Part shown: positions 1 through 10,646 of the stretch, piece by piece | Numbering within the stretch: the first letter of the stretch is position 1 | How the letters are laid out: each line of letters opens with the position of its first letter | Origin: Plicaturopsis crispa FD-325 SS-3 | Lineage: Eukaryota; Basidiomycota; Agaricomycetes; Amylocorticiales; Amylocorticiaceae | NCBI GenBank assembly: GCA_000827205.1 | Contig: KN832556.1 | Location: 1 to 64,000, forward strand | Direction: 5' to 3' | Length of the DNA: 64,000 nt | Position numbers and translations under genes: made by a program | The notes under the pieces: generated by a model | The model's database searches: none | What the model was told of the DNA's origin: nothing | The model's input: only the letters and a program-made list of their open reading frames with translations

Positions 1-495
1 TTGGATAGAATGTTAATGCTAAGGATGACTCTAGGTATATGGTTACAAGAGGTAGCTATGGTGGGAGATCGGCCGGTGACTAGGGTAAGAAGCTGGGCTG
101 TGGGGCTAGTATTGACCGTATAAGGGCCGGATAGAAGTATAGGCCTTCGGATGTAAGGGGTCTGAGTGGGCCGGTCGCGATGGTCGCATCTAGTTCCTAT
201 GGACAGCGGTAGGTATCAAGGCTAGAAGTGATAACTATAAGTGATTGATTAATGAAAGAAGCGGTAAGGATAGGTGATTGATTAATGAAAGAAGTAACAG
301 TATTTACGGCCGCCGGCCGAAGGCTCGGGTAACCATTCGGAATTGTCGGCCGATGATCGGCTGGGCCCTATTATAGATCGTTAGACGGCTTCGGCTAGGC
401 CCTTTGATAGTAACTAGGTAACTGAATGGGCTCTGCTTTCAGATGTGCTTATGTATGCTTAAAAAGGTCATTGTGTTGCTCAAGTTCGCTTGATA
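1..495. other. No gene; GGCCG-rich sequence with a 21-bp direct repeat
   Basis: I see no coding signal here. The stretch is dotted with GGCCG/CGGCC words and contains two identical 21-bp copies at 241-261 and 274-294 (period 33 bp). It directly precedes the transposase-like fragment and may be eroded flank of that element, but no terminal inverted repeat could be matched. Confidence 0.4.
241..294. repeat. Two-copy 21-bp direct repeat (period 33 bp)
   Basis: The word beginning GTGATTGATTAATG and ending AAGAAG occurs at 241-261 and again at 274-294 with no mismatch. The spacer also ends similarly, so this looks like a small local duplication. Confidence 0.8.
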
Positions 496-867
496 ATGCG
501 CCCGCGCTGGAAGCGCTGGCCTACAAGAGGGCCTAACGCTTTCATCACCTACTGTGAACGTTTCGACACAGTACCTCAGCCAACGCTGAGTTCGAGTCAA
601 ACTCGTGCAACACAGCCAGACCCAATTACCGGCATGTTTGTTCTGAAACGTGCCTGCCGTGCAAACGGCCGTCGCATGGGGGACATCGTGCCCATGGCAA
701 GACTCAGGTCTCCGGTAGACCTGATCCCCCGCTTTGGATCCACAGCTGACCCTCGTCTTACCTCGCGCAACAGCATGGAGTACAGTTCAAACTTCCTGCT
801 CAACCGATACTCGGATAAAGACATTTTCTACATTCTCTTCAATAGCACTCATCGGCAGTTACATTAA
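496..867 (+). pseudogene. Transposase-like C-terminal fragment
   Basis: The open frame ends with the segment DLIPRFG...DPRLT..NSMEYSS.FLLNRYSDK, preceded by DPITGMFVLKRA. I recognise this as the tail of large ORFs carried by basidiomycete cut-and-paste elements of the Plavaka/CACTA-like type. This is recalled family resemblance, not a search result. Nothing upstream supplies the catalytic core, so only a C-terminal fragment of about 120 codons remains. It could instead belong to another agaricomycete transposon group. The antisense frame at 597-824 is a shadow of it. Confidence 0.45.
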
Positions 868-1706
868 TATCTGATGCCTTCAAGTTGAACTAATCAACAT
901 CTTGAATTGTACGATCCTCGTTCTGTATTGCTCTAACTGGTGCCGGAAGCCATACCCGATCATCATCATACAGTAGCTATGAGGTCTCGCCGTGAGACAC
1001 TTGGCAACAGGGACTGTAGTAAGAACAGTCAAGACTATAGCGGAGGCTAGACAGCGCTGGCACGGAGCTAGGTAGCACTGGGCAGCAATGTGTGTCTATA
1101 AATTCACTATAACAACTATACGAAATGATTCCTGCACTATACGACACTATGGACCTTGGAAAAATTAGCTGTTTTGCTGATGTGGTATGAAATTTTTCGC
1201 GATTGGGAGGAGTTGCCACGGCCTGCAAACACGTCTTACTCTCGTGGGAATAATACAAACAGTGACACGCCAGTTAACGAACGCGCCGATTCCCTGATGG
1301 AATCCCTACAGAACTTTGGCGACTTACGTGGCTTACAGTGCTTGTACAAGCTTGTGCAAGTGCCTGCAAGTGGCGTAAGAATTTTGTAAGATTACTGATG
1401 CCGGACTGGAAGGAGACTCGAGAGCAAGTCGAGCATAAAATGGCAAAACAAGCCAGGCCAAAAATCAGTGGACAACGAAGGAATAAGTCGTGCCTATGCA
1501 CAGAGAGATTGCCGCACGTGGATGCCACGAGCAACGGAAATAGTTGTCTTATCTGATAGTAATACACGATCTGAGGCAACAGTGAGTAGCCTAAGTCCCT
1601 CTCCGAAGAGTCACCTCGGACTCGTCGGTACCGGTGAAGCTCGAGGCCACTTGTTATCCACCGTCTACCTGCTACTCGCCCAGCCCACCAACACTCCCTC
1701 CTCACT
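868..1706. other. Intergenic, upstream of the OYE array
   Basis: Several short open frames overlap on both strands but none shows a family motif or sensible splice pattern. A small palindromic cluster of CTTGTACAAG and CTTGTGCAAG lies around 1340-1360. The last part presumably holds the promoter of the first OYE gene. No clear TATA box is visible. Confidence 0.4.
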
Positions 1707-3111
1707 ATGCCGCCCCTGAAACTCTTCCAACCCCTCACCGTCGGCGACCTCGCCCTCGCCCACCGCGTCGTCCTCGCCCCCTGCGGCCGCTGCCGCGCCG
1801 ACGCCCACCACGTCCCCAGCCCGCTCGCACCGCAGTACTACTCCCAACGCGGCAGCACACCCGGCACGCTCCTCATCACCGAGGCGACACTCATCGACCC
1901 GCAGTCCAGCGGCATGGACACCATCCCGGGCATATATTCCACAGAGCAGGTGGCAGCGTGGACCGAGGTGACTATTTCTACGTGCTCAAATCGACGATGG
2001 GTACGGTGATTGACGCGCATATGATGGGTAGGTTGCGAAGGCGGTGCACGCGAAGGGCTCGTACATCTTCATGCAACTTTGCGCGCTCGGACGGGCCCTA
2101 CCCCTACATCGCACCATCAGCCATCCCGCTTACCGGCAACCCCATCGCCCCGCGCCCGCTCTCATTGTCAGAAGCACACGCGTATCCTACGCAATTCGCC
2201 TCCGCTGCGGCGAGAGCAGTGAACGACGCGGGTTTTGATGGGGTGGAGATCCACGGCGCGCACGGGTATTTGATCGACCAGTTCCTGCAAGAGATGAGCA
2301 ATAATCGTACCGACGCGTATGGCGGGTCCGTGGAGAACCGCGTGCGGTTCGCGCTGGAGGTCGTCGATGCGGTCGTGCAGGCCGTCGGGGCGAAGAGGAC
2401 GGGTATCCGCCTGAGCCCGTGGTCGAGGTTTCAAGGTGCGCTGTCCGGTACCTCTCATTGAGTTGAGATATGGCATTGCTGACGGCGGAAGAAGATATGG
2501 GCATGCCCGACCCCAAACCCACCTTCTCCCACCTCGTGCAGCGTCTCCGTGACGAGCACCCAGACCTGGCGTACATACATGTCGTCGAGCCGCGCGTCGA
2601 CGCCGGGGACACGCGCGCAAACGGCGTCCCCGAAGGCCAATCGAACGACTTCACCCGCGAATCGAATGACTTCATCCGCGCCATCTGGGCACCGCGCCCG
2701 CTCATCAGCGCCGGTGCATACACGCGCGAGACGGGGATGCAGGCGGCGGCGGAGAAGGGCGATTTGGTCGCGTATGGGCGGTTGTTTATCGCTAATGTGC
2801 GTCCGTTCCCTTTTCGCGCATCTCTCCCCTCTTCGCGCGTCTCTCCCCTTTTCGCGTGTCTGTCCCCTCCCTCTTCTCCTCCTAGCGTTTTCGTGGTTGT
2901 GCACGAGTTGTGCGCGAGTTGTCCCCTCGTCGCATCTGTGTGTGTGTATGCGCGTGTGCTGACGACGAGTATGGTTAATCGCCAGCCGGACCTGCCTCGC
3001 CGCCTAGAGCGCGATGTGCCGCTGACGAAGGGGGACAGGGAGACGTACTATGTGCGCGGGGCGGTGGAGGAGAGCGGGTATACGGATTATCCGTTCGCTG
3101 AGGGAGGTTAG
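1707..3111 (+). pseudogene. OYE 1: broken Old Yellow Enzyme (NADH:flavin oxidoreductase) copy
   Basis: This is a paralog of the three intact OYE genes downstream, with the same four-exon plan: about 1707-1967, 2032-2435, 2495-2796 and 2986-3111. In exon 2 the frame reading [16 protein letters not shown] stops agreeing near 2092. The rest ([12 protein letters not shown]...) lies in another frame because about 29 net bases are missing against the paralogs, and no splice alternative restores the frame. Where readable it keeps the His..His..Tyr active-site pattern (HGAHGYL), but it has APCGRCRA where the usual enzyme has a Thr. Exon 3 has an in-frame 21-bp duplication (2641-2661/2662-2682), giving SNDFTRE twice-like. 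It is probably a pseudogene; a base error in the assembly is the alternative. Confidence 0.75.
2813..2869. repeat. Three tandem 19-bp units in the OYE 1 intron
   Basis: Three imperfect 19-bp units starting TTCGCG and ending TCTCCCCT(C/T) run head to tail at 2813-2831, 2832-2850 and 2851-2869. They account for the unusual length (about 189 nt) of the third intron compared with about 55-66 nt in the paralogs. Confidence 0.75.
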
Positions 3112-3212
3112 ATGGAGGTGGTTAGGGTAGACGGAGGGAGTGGGGGTTAGACGGAGGGAGTGGGGTTTGGACGAGGTGGTGGGGGTTAGACGAGGTAGTG
3201 GGGGTTGAGAGG
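3108..3212. repeat. Degenerate GGGGTTAGACGAGG minisatellite
   Basis: Four to five degenerate units of about 20 bp built on GTTAGACG(G)AGG(G)AGTGGGG follow immediately after the OYE 1 stop codon. The strand is strongly purine-biased (G-rich on plus). Confidence 0.7.
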
Positions 3213-3984
3213 TGCGGCAGGCACGCAGTATAGCCAACTACAATTGATGCGTTTACCTGACCAGGTCCACGGAGCGAAGGGCTCAGGGTCACGGTGCGCT
3301 ACAAGTCATTTCAGGGGGTTTTGGAGCGCGTACTTACAAAGTAACATAGGAGTCGGCAAGTTCGCATCTACTTATACCTGGTCCAGATATTTAGACGACT
3401 ATATGGGAGACACGCTTGCAAGCACTTACTTGCGTAATAGTGGCAACTTTGATGTTTCCTGCATTTGAGTCGAGACTCAACTCTTTGACGTCGTTCTGAA
3501 CGCCGGCAATTTCTTGTGCGAGCCTCGTGTACCAAATTCTGACTCCGCGAAACTACGTTGCCAATTCTAATTCAGGTCTGTTTTTTCTCCTCCTTCAACT
3601 TTCAAGTCATCGTTGGCTCTCTTGCGGCGCCTTTTGCATATTGCACCGGTGCGCCTGGACTCTATTGAGGCGATCATCGTTCCTTCATGTTTCACGACAT
3701 TACTCGCGATGTGTATGTAGACGGCGGCCGGCTCGGAGCATTCCACAAAGCAGAGCTTACTCGGAAGCCTCAGGCTGGCCATGTTCAGCACGGCGGCGGC
3801 TATATCCCTTCCGCGGATTACTTGCAGAATCATCGCAAGTCGCGAAACGGTCGGGATTTGCTGACCGAGTCTAGTTCATAGTGAGCAATGGGTGTCTTCT
3901 CTGGCAATATAACAAGGCTCTTCTTCAACTTGTGTCGTGTCTCCATCCTCTCCGTTGAAATATTCTCAGTTACACTACCTAAGT
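3213..3984. other. Intergenic between OYE 1 and OYE 2
   Basis: No recognisable coding region. The open frames at 3205-3468 and 3527-3874 show no family motif. A short palindrome (GAGTCGAGACTC) lies near 3468. The right end is the presumed OYE 2 promoter. Confidence 0.4.
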
Positions 3985-5293
3985 ATGTCTAACTCGAAGC
4001 TTTTCCAGCCAACGACCGTGGGCGAGCTCAAACTCGCGCACCGCGTCGTCCTCGCCCCGCTCACGCGCTTCCGTGCAACAGCCGCGCACGTTCCCGGGGA
4101 CCTCGCGGAGGAATACTACGCCCAACGCGCGAGCACGCCCGGCACGCTCCTCATCACGGAGGCGACCGTCATCAGCCCGCAGGCGGCAGGGCTCCCCAAC
4201 GTCCCGGGCATCTACTCAGAGGAGCAGATAAGCGCGTGGAAAACCGTATGTCCTCCTTCCACCCCTGAATCACATCCACAACTCAAAAAATAAAATACGA
4301 CTCTGCTTTCCCTAGATCACGGACGCGGTGCACGCAAAAGGGTCGTACATATACGTCCAACTCTGGGCTCTAGGACGCGTAGCCTCCCCAGACATCTTAG
4401 AAAAGGACGGATTCCCCTACATCTCCGCGTCAGACGTCCCCGCGCCCGGAAGCTCCAAAGCCCCCCGCCCGCTCACCGTACCAGAGATCAAGGACTACGC
4501 GCAGCAGTACGCCACCGCCGCGCAGAACGCGCTGCGCGCGGGGTTCGACGGCGTGGAGGTGCACAACGCGCATGGGTGCCTCGTGGACCAGTTCCTGCAG
4601 GACACGAGTAATAGGCGCACGGACGCGTACGGCGGGTTGGTGGAGGGCCGCGTGCGGTTCGCGCTGGAGGTCGTCGAGGCGGTTACTAAAGCCATTGGTG
4701 TGAAGAGGACGAGTCTGCGCCTGAGCCCGTGGTCAAGATTTCAAGGTGCGTCTGGTGCCTTTGATTAAAATATGGCGTGGACTGGGCTGATGGCCGGAGA
4801 AGATATGGGCATGAAGGACCCGGTGCCGACGTTCTCGTACTACGTGCGGCGTCTACGGGACCTATACCCCGATCTCGCGTACATCCACGTCGTGGAGCCG
4901 CGCGTCGATGCCAGTGAGTCGCGCGAGCCTGGCGACATTCAGGAATGGCAGTCGAACGATTTCATCCGCAACATTTGGGCGCCGCTTCCGCTTGTCAGCG
5001 CGGGTGCATACACGAGGGAGTCGGGGATACAGACCGCGGATGAGAAGGGCGACCTGATCGCGTACGGGCGACCGTTTATCGCGAATGTTCGTGTTTCAGA
5101 TCACTTTGTGTCTTTGGACTGCATTGGCTAACGATTGGTGGTTGCTCGTTAGCCCGACCTTCCCATCCGGTTGAAGCACGATATTCCGCTGACGCCCTAC
5201 AACCGCGACACCTTCTACGCACCGGGTCCGCCTGGCGACAACGGATACACGGATTATCCATTCTCTGAAGCAGCGGCTACACTCAGAATATAG
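3985..5293 (+). CDS. OYE 2: Old Yellow Enzyme, NADH:flavin oxidoreductase (371 aa)
   Basis: FMN-dependent ene-reductase of the OYE family (TIM barrel), which reduces activated C=C bonds of enones, quinone-like or nitro compounds with NAD(P)H. Exons 3985-4245, 4316-4745, 4803-5086 and 5153-5293 join in phase to 372 codons including the stop. It is the most canonical of the array. The Thr of APLTRFRA (about residue 27) and the Trp of VQLWALG (about 104) are kept, and the substrate-anion pair is His170..His173 in HNAHGCL. However, residue 175, where yeast OYE has the proton-donor Tyr, is Cys. The R of RLSPWSRF and the phosphate-binding YGRPFIANPDLP are present, so FMN binding looks intact. It lies on the same strand as OYE 1, 3 and 4. 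The substrate cannot be told from sequence. Confidence 0.93.
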
Positions 5294-5446
5294 AATCTAG
5301 ACATGTGAGCCGAACACGGTCTGATCTTGTCACTACATAGTATCTTGGACCTGAGATTTATAGACAGCATTGGCGTACCGTGTAATAAATGCAAGCTGTA
5401 TAAGCTATTACAGCGATCAACAATAAATTATCAGGTGAACTCGCGC

Positions 5447-6894
5447 TCAGTATTCCAGCATGTCAACGAGCACTTTCCCGCTGGCCTGCCGTTCCTCGTT
5501 AGTATGATGCCCTCATGAAGGATGTTACGGCGTACCCTGAAGGAAAGAATACGGGCGTACGCTGCCAAAACCCCTTCCCGGTTTGACTTGTGTACCGAAT
5601 CGACAGGTATCCGGAATTTTCCTGCGTCACACCGAAGTCAACACTCCTCAGCTACCAGCCAAGAGAGGGTTTGATCCACCTTCTTGTGCGAGGTCTGCGG
5701 CTATCTGCATGTCCTCCCTAAGCATGCGCCCATCCACGAAGAGGAACTTGCGCGGTGTTCCACCCGCCCACGCCGGCCAGAGGAAATTCCCGAGAAATCT
5801 GACCACGTCTCTCGCGGCCCCCGAGAGCGTGTCCATGTACATGAATTGCACTGCGATGGAGATGAATTTCCCGGACGGCACGAGATAGTCCGTGGACGAC
5901 GCGTATAGGTCCTGGATGCCAATCGCGTCGAAGATTATATCGAAGGGCGCGTGCAACTCGCGCAGCTGCTCTACCAGGGGCGACTTTGTGTAGTCGAGCA
6001 CCTAGAATTGCACCGCGTTGAGCCCCCAATATGTCTGCTGGACGAAGTATGCGCTCACGACGTCAGCCCCGAGACTTTTGACCAAGTCAAAGTTCCTGGC
6101 CGAGCAGCTGGCAACGACCTCACTCGCACCCATCGCTTTGGCGATCTGGATCGCGCTGGAGCCCGTTGTGCTGCTCCCGCCGTTTACGAATACCCTTTGG
6201 CCGCGTGCGAGCTTTCCTACTGTAATCAGAGACTGCCAGGCTGTGAGGCCTGCACCGCAAATGCCTGAAGCATCCCTAAGGGATACGTTGGCAGGCTTCT
6301 TGATAACTTGCTCGGCCTAATTCCTAGCATGTAAGTGATCTATACGAAGGGGTAGAGAACATTGCATACGTCAACGGCGATATACTCGGCCATGGCGCCC
6401 CGTCCTTGCCGAAGGTGGGGTAGAATTTGGATCATGCCAATAACCTCTGGTCGACACATAAATCATTAGTACGGAGAGCTGGATGAGAAACAGGCGCACG
6501 TACCGTCATTCTCGTTGAAACGTGAATTGCCGTTGGTTCTAACCACCCAGCCACTAAACTCGACTTCGGGGATGGCAGACGTCCATCGCAGAGGCCAATG
6601 CACCAATCCCATGATCCGACCCAGAGAAGGGGTGAGCGCAGCGAAATGCACTATGTACCAGCGGGGTTGGCGTGTTTGAGTATGGTTTCGATACGTATGC
6701 GGCGCGATCCACACACCTTTGACAAGGATATCGCCTTTATTTAGCGAAGGGATTGGGGCATCCTCCACCAACTGGAGCGCCTCTGCGGGCGTACCGCGTT
6801 TGGTTACAGTCCACTCTATTGACCAGACGTCAGAATCTGCTGCGAAATCGAGAAGAAACGACTTACTGCGTTGATGAGTGGGCAAGCTGGTCAT
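5447..6894 (-). CDS. Zinc-type MDR family NADPH:quinone oxidoreductase-like protein (351 aa)
   Basis: Medium-chain dehydrogenase/reductase of the quinone-reductase/RTN4IP1-like branch: a GroES-like N-terminal domain then a Rossmann domain. Eight exons read on the minus strand join in phase: 6867-6894, 6717-6815, 6504-6650, 6370-6446, 6059-6316, 5680-6001, 5536-5621 and 5447-5485. The family landmarks appear in order: WTVTKRGTPAEAL, VHFAAL, FNENDEVIGM, the nucleotide-binding NGGSSTTGSSAIQIAK, GADVVLDYTK, FDIIFDAIG, and a C-terminal VLAAYARILSFRASGKVLVD. The intron before the last exon has a textbook branch point (ATACTAAC). No structural or catalytic zinc ligands are evident, as usual for quinone reductases, which transfer hydride from NADPH. 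It sits inside the OYE array but on the opposite strand. The exact substrate is unknown. Confidence 0.88.
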
Positions 6895-7652
6895 CGTGGA
6901 GAGAGGTAGAGTCGCTGAAAGACAGCATCATCTCTATATATCAAAACCGCAGCCCGAGATGCGAGACGCGACGCGCGTACCAGTGACCCACTGGCACCGA
7001 GGCTTGCCGCTTGCGCGTCAGGCACCTTATACGCGTCGGTCAGAGCCGCCCGAAAAATGGTCCCAACAACGTTGACACGCCTCTAACCGCTGTGCTGATA
7101 GAAAAGGTTCTAAGTACTTACCAGGCTAGTAGCAGCAGGAGCGCTCTGAATGAGCAGCTGGATTGTAAGAAGACTGCAACGGCCCGGGCGATCCGGATGT
7201 CAATTTTAGACTCCGCGCAGGTTGCGGCAGCGTATGCTCGGAGCCGTCGACGACATTGTCCATTTTTTTCCAACATACATGTACTGGAGCACACAAGCTC
7301 GCTGGACTCTCCAGGACAAACGTATCAGCGACATGGCCCGATGAATTCGCAGATGGCTCACAGGACGATTATACAGAGCGTCGGGTGAGAGGAGAGATGC
7401 ATGGTAGAGTTGGTGCATTGTTCTCCTTTCAGGCCTCCTGTGTGCAGGCGTCTCATAGCTGGAATGCAAGGTCGAGAGTGCTCAGCGCTCAGTATGAGTC
7501 AGAAATGCTGCTGTTCGAACTCTCGCTTGCTTTCCGCAGCAGCGGCAGCACCGTCGGACGACATCGACATCCTATTTTAAGAACACACATACGCCTATAA
7601 ATACTGTAAGGCTGCACTCAACCGTTTGTATCGCCCAACAAATCCCCCCGCC
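6895..7652. other. Divergent promoter region between the MDR gene and OYE 3
   Basis: This lies between two genes transcribed away from each other (MDR leftward, OYE 3 rightward). No coding motif is seen in the short open frames. A TATA-like element is close to the OYE 3 start. Confidence 0.5.
7596..7603 (+). promoter_or_regulatory. TATA box of OYE 3
   Basis: TATAAATA lies 50 bp before the OYE 3 ATG. The position suits a basidiomycete core promoter with a short leader. Confidence 0.55.
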
Positions 7653-8944
7653 ATGTCGAACTCCAAACTCTTCCAGCCCGTCGTCATCGGGGACCTCACC
7701 CTCGGCCACCGTGTCGTCTTCGCGCCGTGCGGCCGCGGGCGGGCAGACAACGAGCACGTCCCCATCCCACTCGCTGCAAAGTACTTCTCTCAGCGCGGCA
7801 GTGCGCCCGGTACACTCCTCCTATTCGAGTCAACATTCATCAGCCCAGAAGCGTGCGGCAGAGCTACGTCGCCAGGCATCTGGTCGGCTAAGCAGGTCGC
7901 TGGGTGGTACAAGGTCAGTAGTATCCGTCACATGCGATGGGTCCAATGGCTGACGGGTTCTGTACAGGTCACGGAGGCGGTGCATTCGAAGGGGTCGTAC
8001 GTATTCATGCAGCTCTGTGCCACGGGGCGTACTGCCCAACCTGCTCTTCTAGAGAGGGATGGATACCCTTATGTGTCCGCTTCTGATGTTCAGATGCCGG
8101 GCAGAGAGATCGCGCCCCGCCCTTTGACTCTTACAGAGATACAGCAGTATGTTTGGGCACACGCCGCTGCTGCCGCGAAAGCTCTCGCAGCGGGATGTGA
8201 CGGCGTGGAGATACAAGCAGCGAACAGCCATCTCATAGACCAGTTTATGCAGGACGTAACGAACAAGCGCACCGACCAATACGGCGGGTCCGTGGAAAAC
8301 CGTGTGCGATTCGCCCTCGAGATCGTCGACGCCGTCACCAAGGTCGTCGGGGCGAAGAAGACAGGCATTCGCCTGAGCCCGTGGAGTCGATTTAACGGTG
8401 CGTGTCCATTGCCCACTTCCTCGCTCGCATCTCTGAAGCTCATCTTCACGCACGACAGGCATGGGCATGGTCGATCCGAAACCAACCTTCGCGTACCTCG
8501 TACAGCGTCTCCGTGACGAGTACCCAGACCTTGCGTACATCCACGTCGTCGAGCCGCGTGTCGACGGCGGGAAGACCCGCGAGACCGGCGTGCCCGACGG
8601 CGAGTCGAACGACTTCATCCGCGAAATATGGGCGCCGAGGCCGCTCATCAGCGCGGGCGGGTACGACCGCGAGTTGGCGCTCGAGACTGCAGAGCACACC
8701 GGCGACCTCATCGCGTTTGGGCGGCATTTCATCGCAAACGTACGTGTCTTTCATTGTGTTCATCTGCTTCTTCTAAGCCTAACGCCAACTTGCCTGCTAG
8801 CCCGACCTTCCGTACCGTCTCAAGCATAACATCCCGTTGACGAAAGGGGACAGGAGCAAGTACTATGTGCGTGGAGAGACGGACGAAGACGGGTATACAG
8901 ACTACCCTTTCGCCCCCGGCAATAGCAGTGGTGAAGATCAGTAG
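7653..8944 (+). CDS. OYE 3: Old Yellow Enzyme paralog with altered active site (371 aa)
   Basis: Exons 7653-7913, 7968-8397, 8459-8739 and 8801-8944 join in phase. Exon 1 (261 nt) and exon 2 (430 nt) are exactly as long as in OYE 2 and 4. The FMN-binding frame is kept ([35 protein letters not shown]). The catalytic pocket is not canonical: APCGRGRA replaces APLTR (Gly27 for Thr), MQLCATG replaces QLW (Cys104), and the substrate pair reads QAAN (Gln170..Asn173) instead of His..Asn/His. The proton-donor Tyr position 175 is His (ANSHL). Exon 3 begins GMGM where the paralogs have DMGM. By family knowledge such changes should weaken or redirect ene-reductase chemistry. FMN binding is inferred, activity unknown. 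Confidence 0.9.
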
Positions 8945-9452
8945 ATAGACTTTGCACATGTAGAATCTCGATTGGTATACCAGAAATAAATGCATTTCGC
9001 TAGATTCACTCCAGTACATGAGTCTGAGGAGCACTCGAGGAAGCCTCCTAACAGCCTCCTAATATCGGAGATCTGAGATATCATACACCAAGTGCGCGGG
9101 AAGGAAGGAAGCTGGGGTGTGGTCCCTACTATTAGAGACAACCAGACAGCGTATTACATATTATATATGTACTACAGATATCCCCAGTTCGTGTCGCTAT
9201 GAGCAGTCGCTCTCGGAGAGGATATACCCCGGCTCTGAGGACTCACCCCAGGCAGGACTCTTTAACGGCGCAAACCTCTGCTTTCAAGAGGAGTCAGACA
9301 TCAGTTCCCCGACATCTCACGTAACACGCCGCCATCCAGGCATTCCTCTCCGCAGTGCGCTCTGTCGCACGACCCCGATTATTGGGGTATCGTCTTTAGT
9401 ATCTGCTCACTTCAATGTCGCTATCGTAGCAGTGAGCCTTGTACATTGCATT
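8945..9452. other. Intergenic between OYE 3 and the LINE fragment
   Basis: No gene recognised. The right part is presumably 3' untranslated sequence of the LINE fragment, which ends on this side. No poly(T) on plus (poly(A) tail of the element) could be made out. Confidence 0.4.
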
Positions 9453-10646
9453 CTACACGGGCGTATACAGCGCCGCCTCCGGTACATACATCTCTTGTCC
9501 GTCCAGGATCTCGCTAACGTTCCATACATATTTCGTGAAGCGGTTTGCCAGGCTCCGACGTTCGATCAGCTCGTGCAACATCGCGTCGCTGCTGGGTGAC
9601 AGGGCCATTCCTCGCAGCGAAGCGTCCGCCGCGTAGGCCTTCTCCAGGAACGTCCCGCGCAGCACCACCAGATCGCCATTTCCGATGCAACGCAGTAGTA
9701 CATGCGCGGCGTCCTCGATTTCTCCGTGGCAGAACCGACAGAGTCGCCACTCTCGTGGCACCCTGTCCCTTCCGCGTGCTGGATGGCGGAGTACGTCGAC
9801 TCCTAGCGAGCTGTTACCGGTCAGCAATCGTGTCGTCGCCTTGGCATGATGGGTCATCCCTGTCCGTAGGTAGTGACGAAAGTACAGTACTGTCAACTTG
9901 GGCTCTCCACCGTCCTCGTCAATCTCCACGCGGTTCCGAAGGAGGCCAGTCATCGGTGAGGTGTCGATCACCCTTTGCAGTGAGCGTTCGCATGAGTTCG
10001 TGACCGCGTCAATGATTTTCTCCACCGAAGCCGCTTCCGTCATCTCCTCGATCGTCGTCACCACAGGGTTTGGCAGCAGCGCGAGGACCGCTCGCAGGTC
10101 GTTCAGCCAGCATCGATGTCCGAGCCGGGCCAGGCGTACTGAGTCCATAAATGCGGACCATGCAAATCGGTTGGGCGGCAGTGCAATGAGGTACTTTAAG
10201 TACCCCAACGCGAGGATAATGCGACGATATCGTATCGGTAGCACTCCAGTCTCCGTGAACAGCACCGCGAGCATCGACCTGTATTTGAGGCCTAGCAATC
10301 GTCGCAGAAATCTGTGCTGCACGCTCTCGAGCGGCGCCAGCAGTCCTTTGTCCACGTCGAGGACGACCTCACACCCCGAAGTCAGGTGTGGGTCCACGCG
10401 CGCCATGTAGAGCGTCTTCCCGTGGAAAGCCGGCAGCCCCCCTACAAACGATTCCACCGAGAAAATTGCGTAGGACATGCTCCGTCCCTTCGACGCCTTC
10501 GCTGAGTAGTGGTCCGCAAATATGTACTGCTGTTTCCGGGGGCAGTAAATTCCTTGCAACGCCGTTCCTCGTCCTCCAACGTTCCTTGGAATAATAATCG
10601 ATGACATGATACACTCAGCCTCCTGTGGTGACCAAAGCAAAAGCAT
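9453..10646 (-). mobile_element. LINE (non-LTR retrotransposon) 3' fragment, RT C-terminal region
   Basis: One uninterrupted frame of 397 codons matches the region downstream of the reverse transcriptase core in basidiomycete LINEs: LYMARVDPHLTSGCEV, then LESVQHRFLRRLLGL, VLFTETGVLPIRYRR, and a terminal CCHC-like motif (CRFCHGEIEDAAHVLLRC, C-x2-C-x8-H-x4-C). The catalytic RT motifs that should precede it are not found upstream, so this is a 5'-truncated copy, the common product of target-primed insertion. Its length without a stop suggests a fairly recent insertion, or less likely selection for the ORF. It splits the OYE array between copies 3 and 4 in the opposite orientation. Confidence 0.82.

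Noticed and set aside
2813-2869. CRISPR-like array in the OYE 1 intron
   Set aside because: There are three tandem 19-bp units without spacers in a eukaryotic intron, i.e. a plain minisatellite.
9453-10646. Host gene encoding a CCHC zinc-finger protein
   Set aside because: The whole frame follows the C-terminal pattern of basidiomycete LINE polyproteins, and the CCHC-like motif is part of that pattern.
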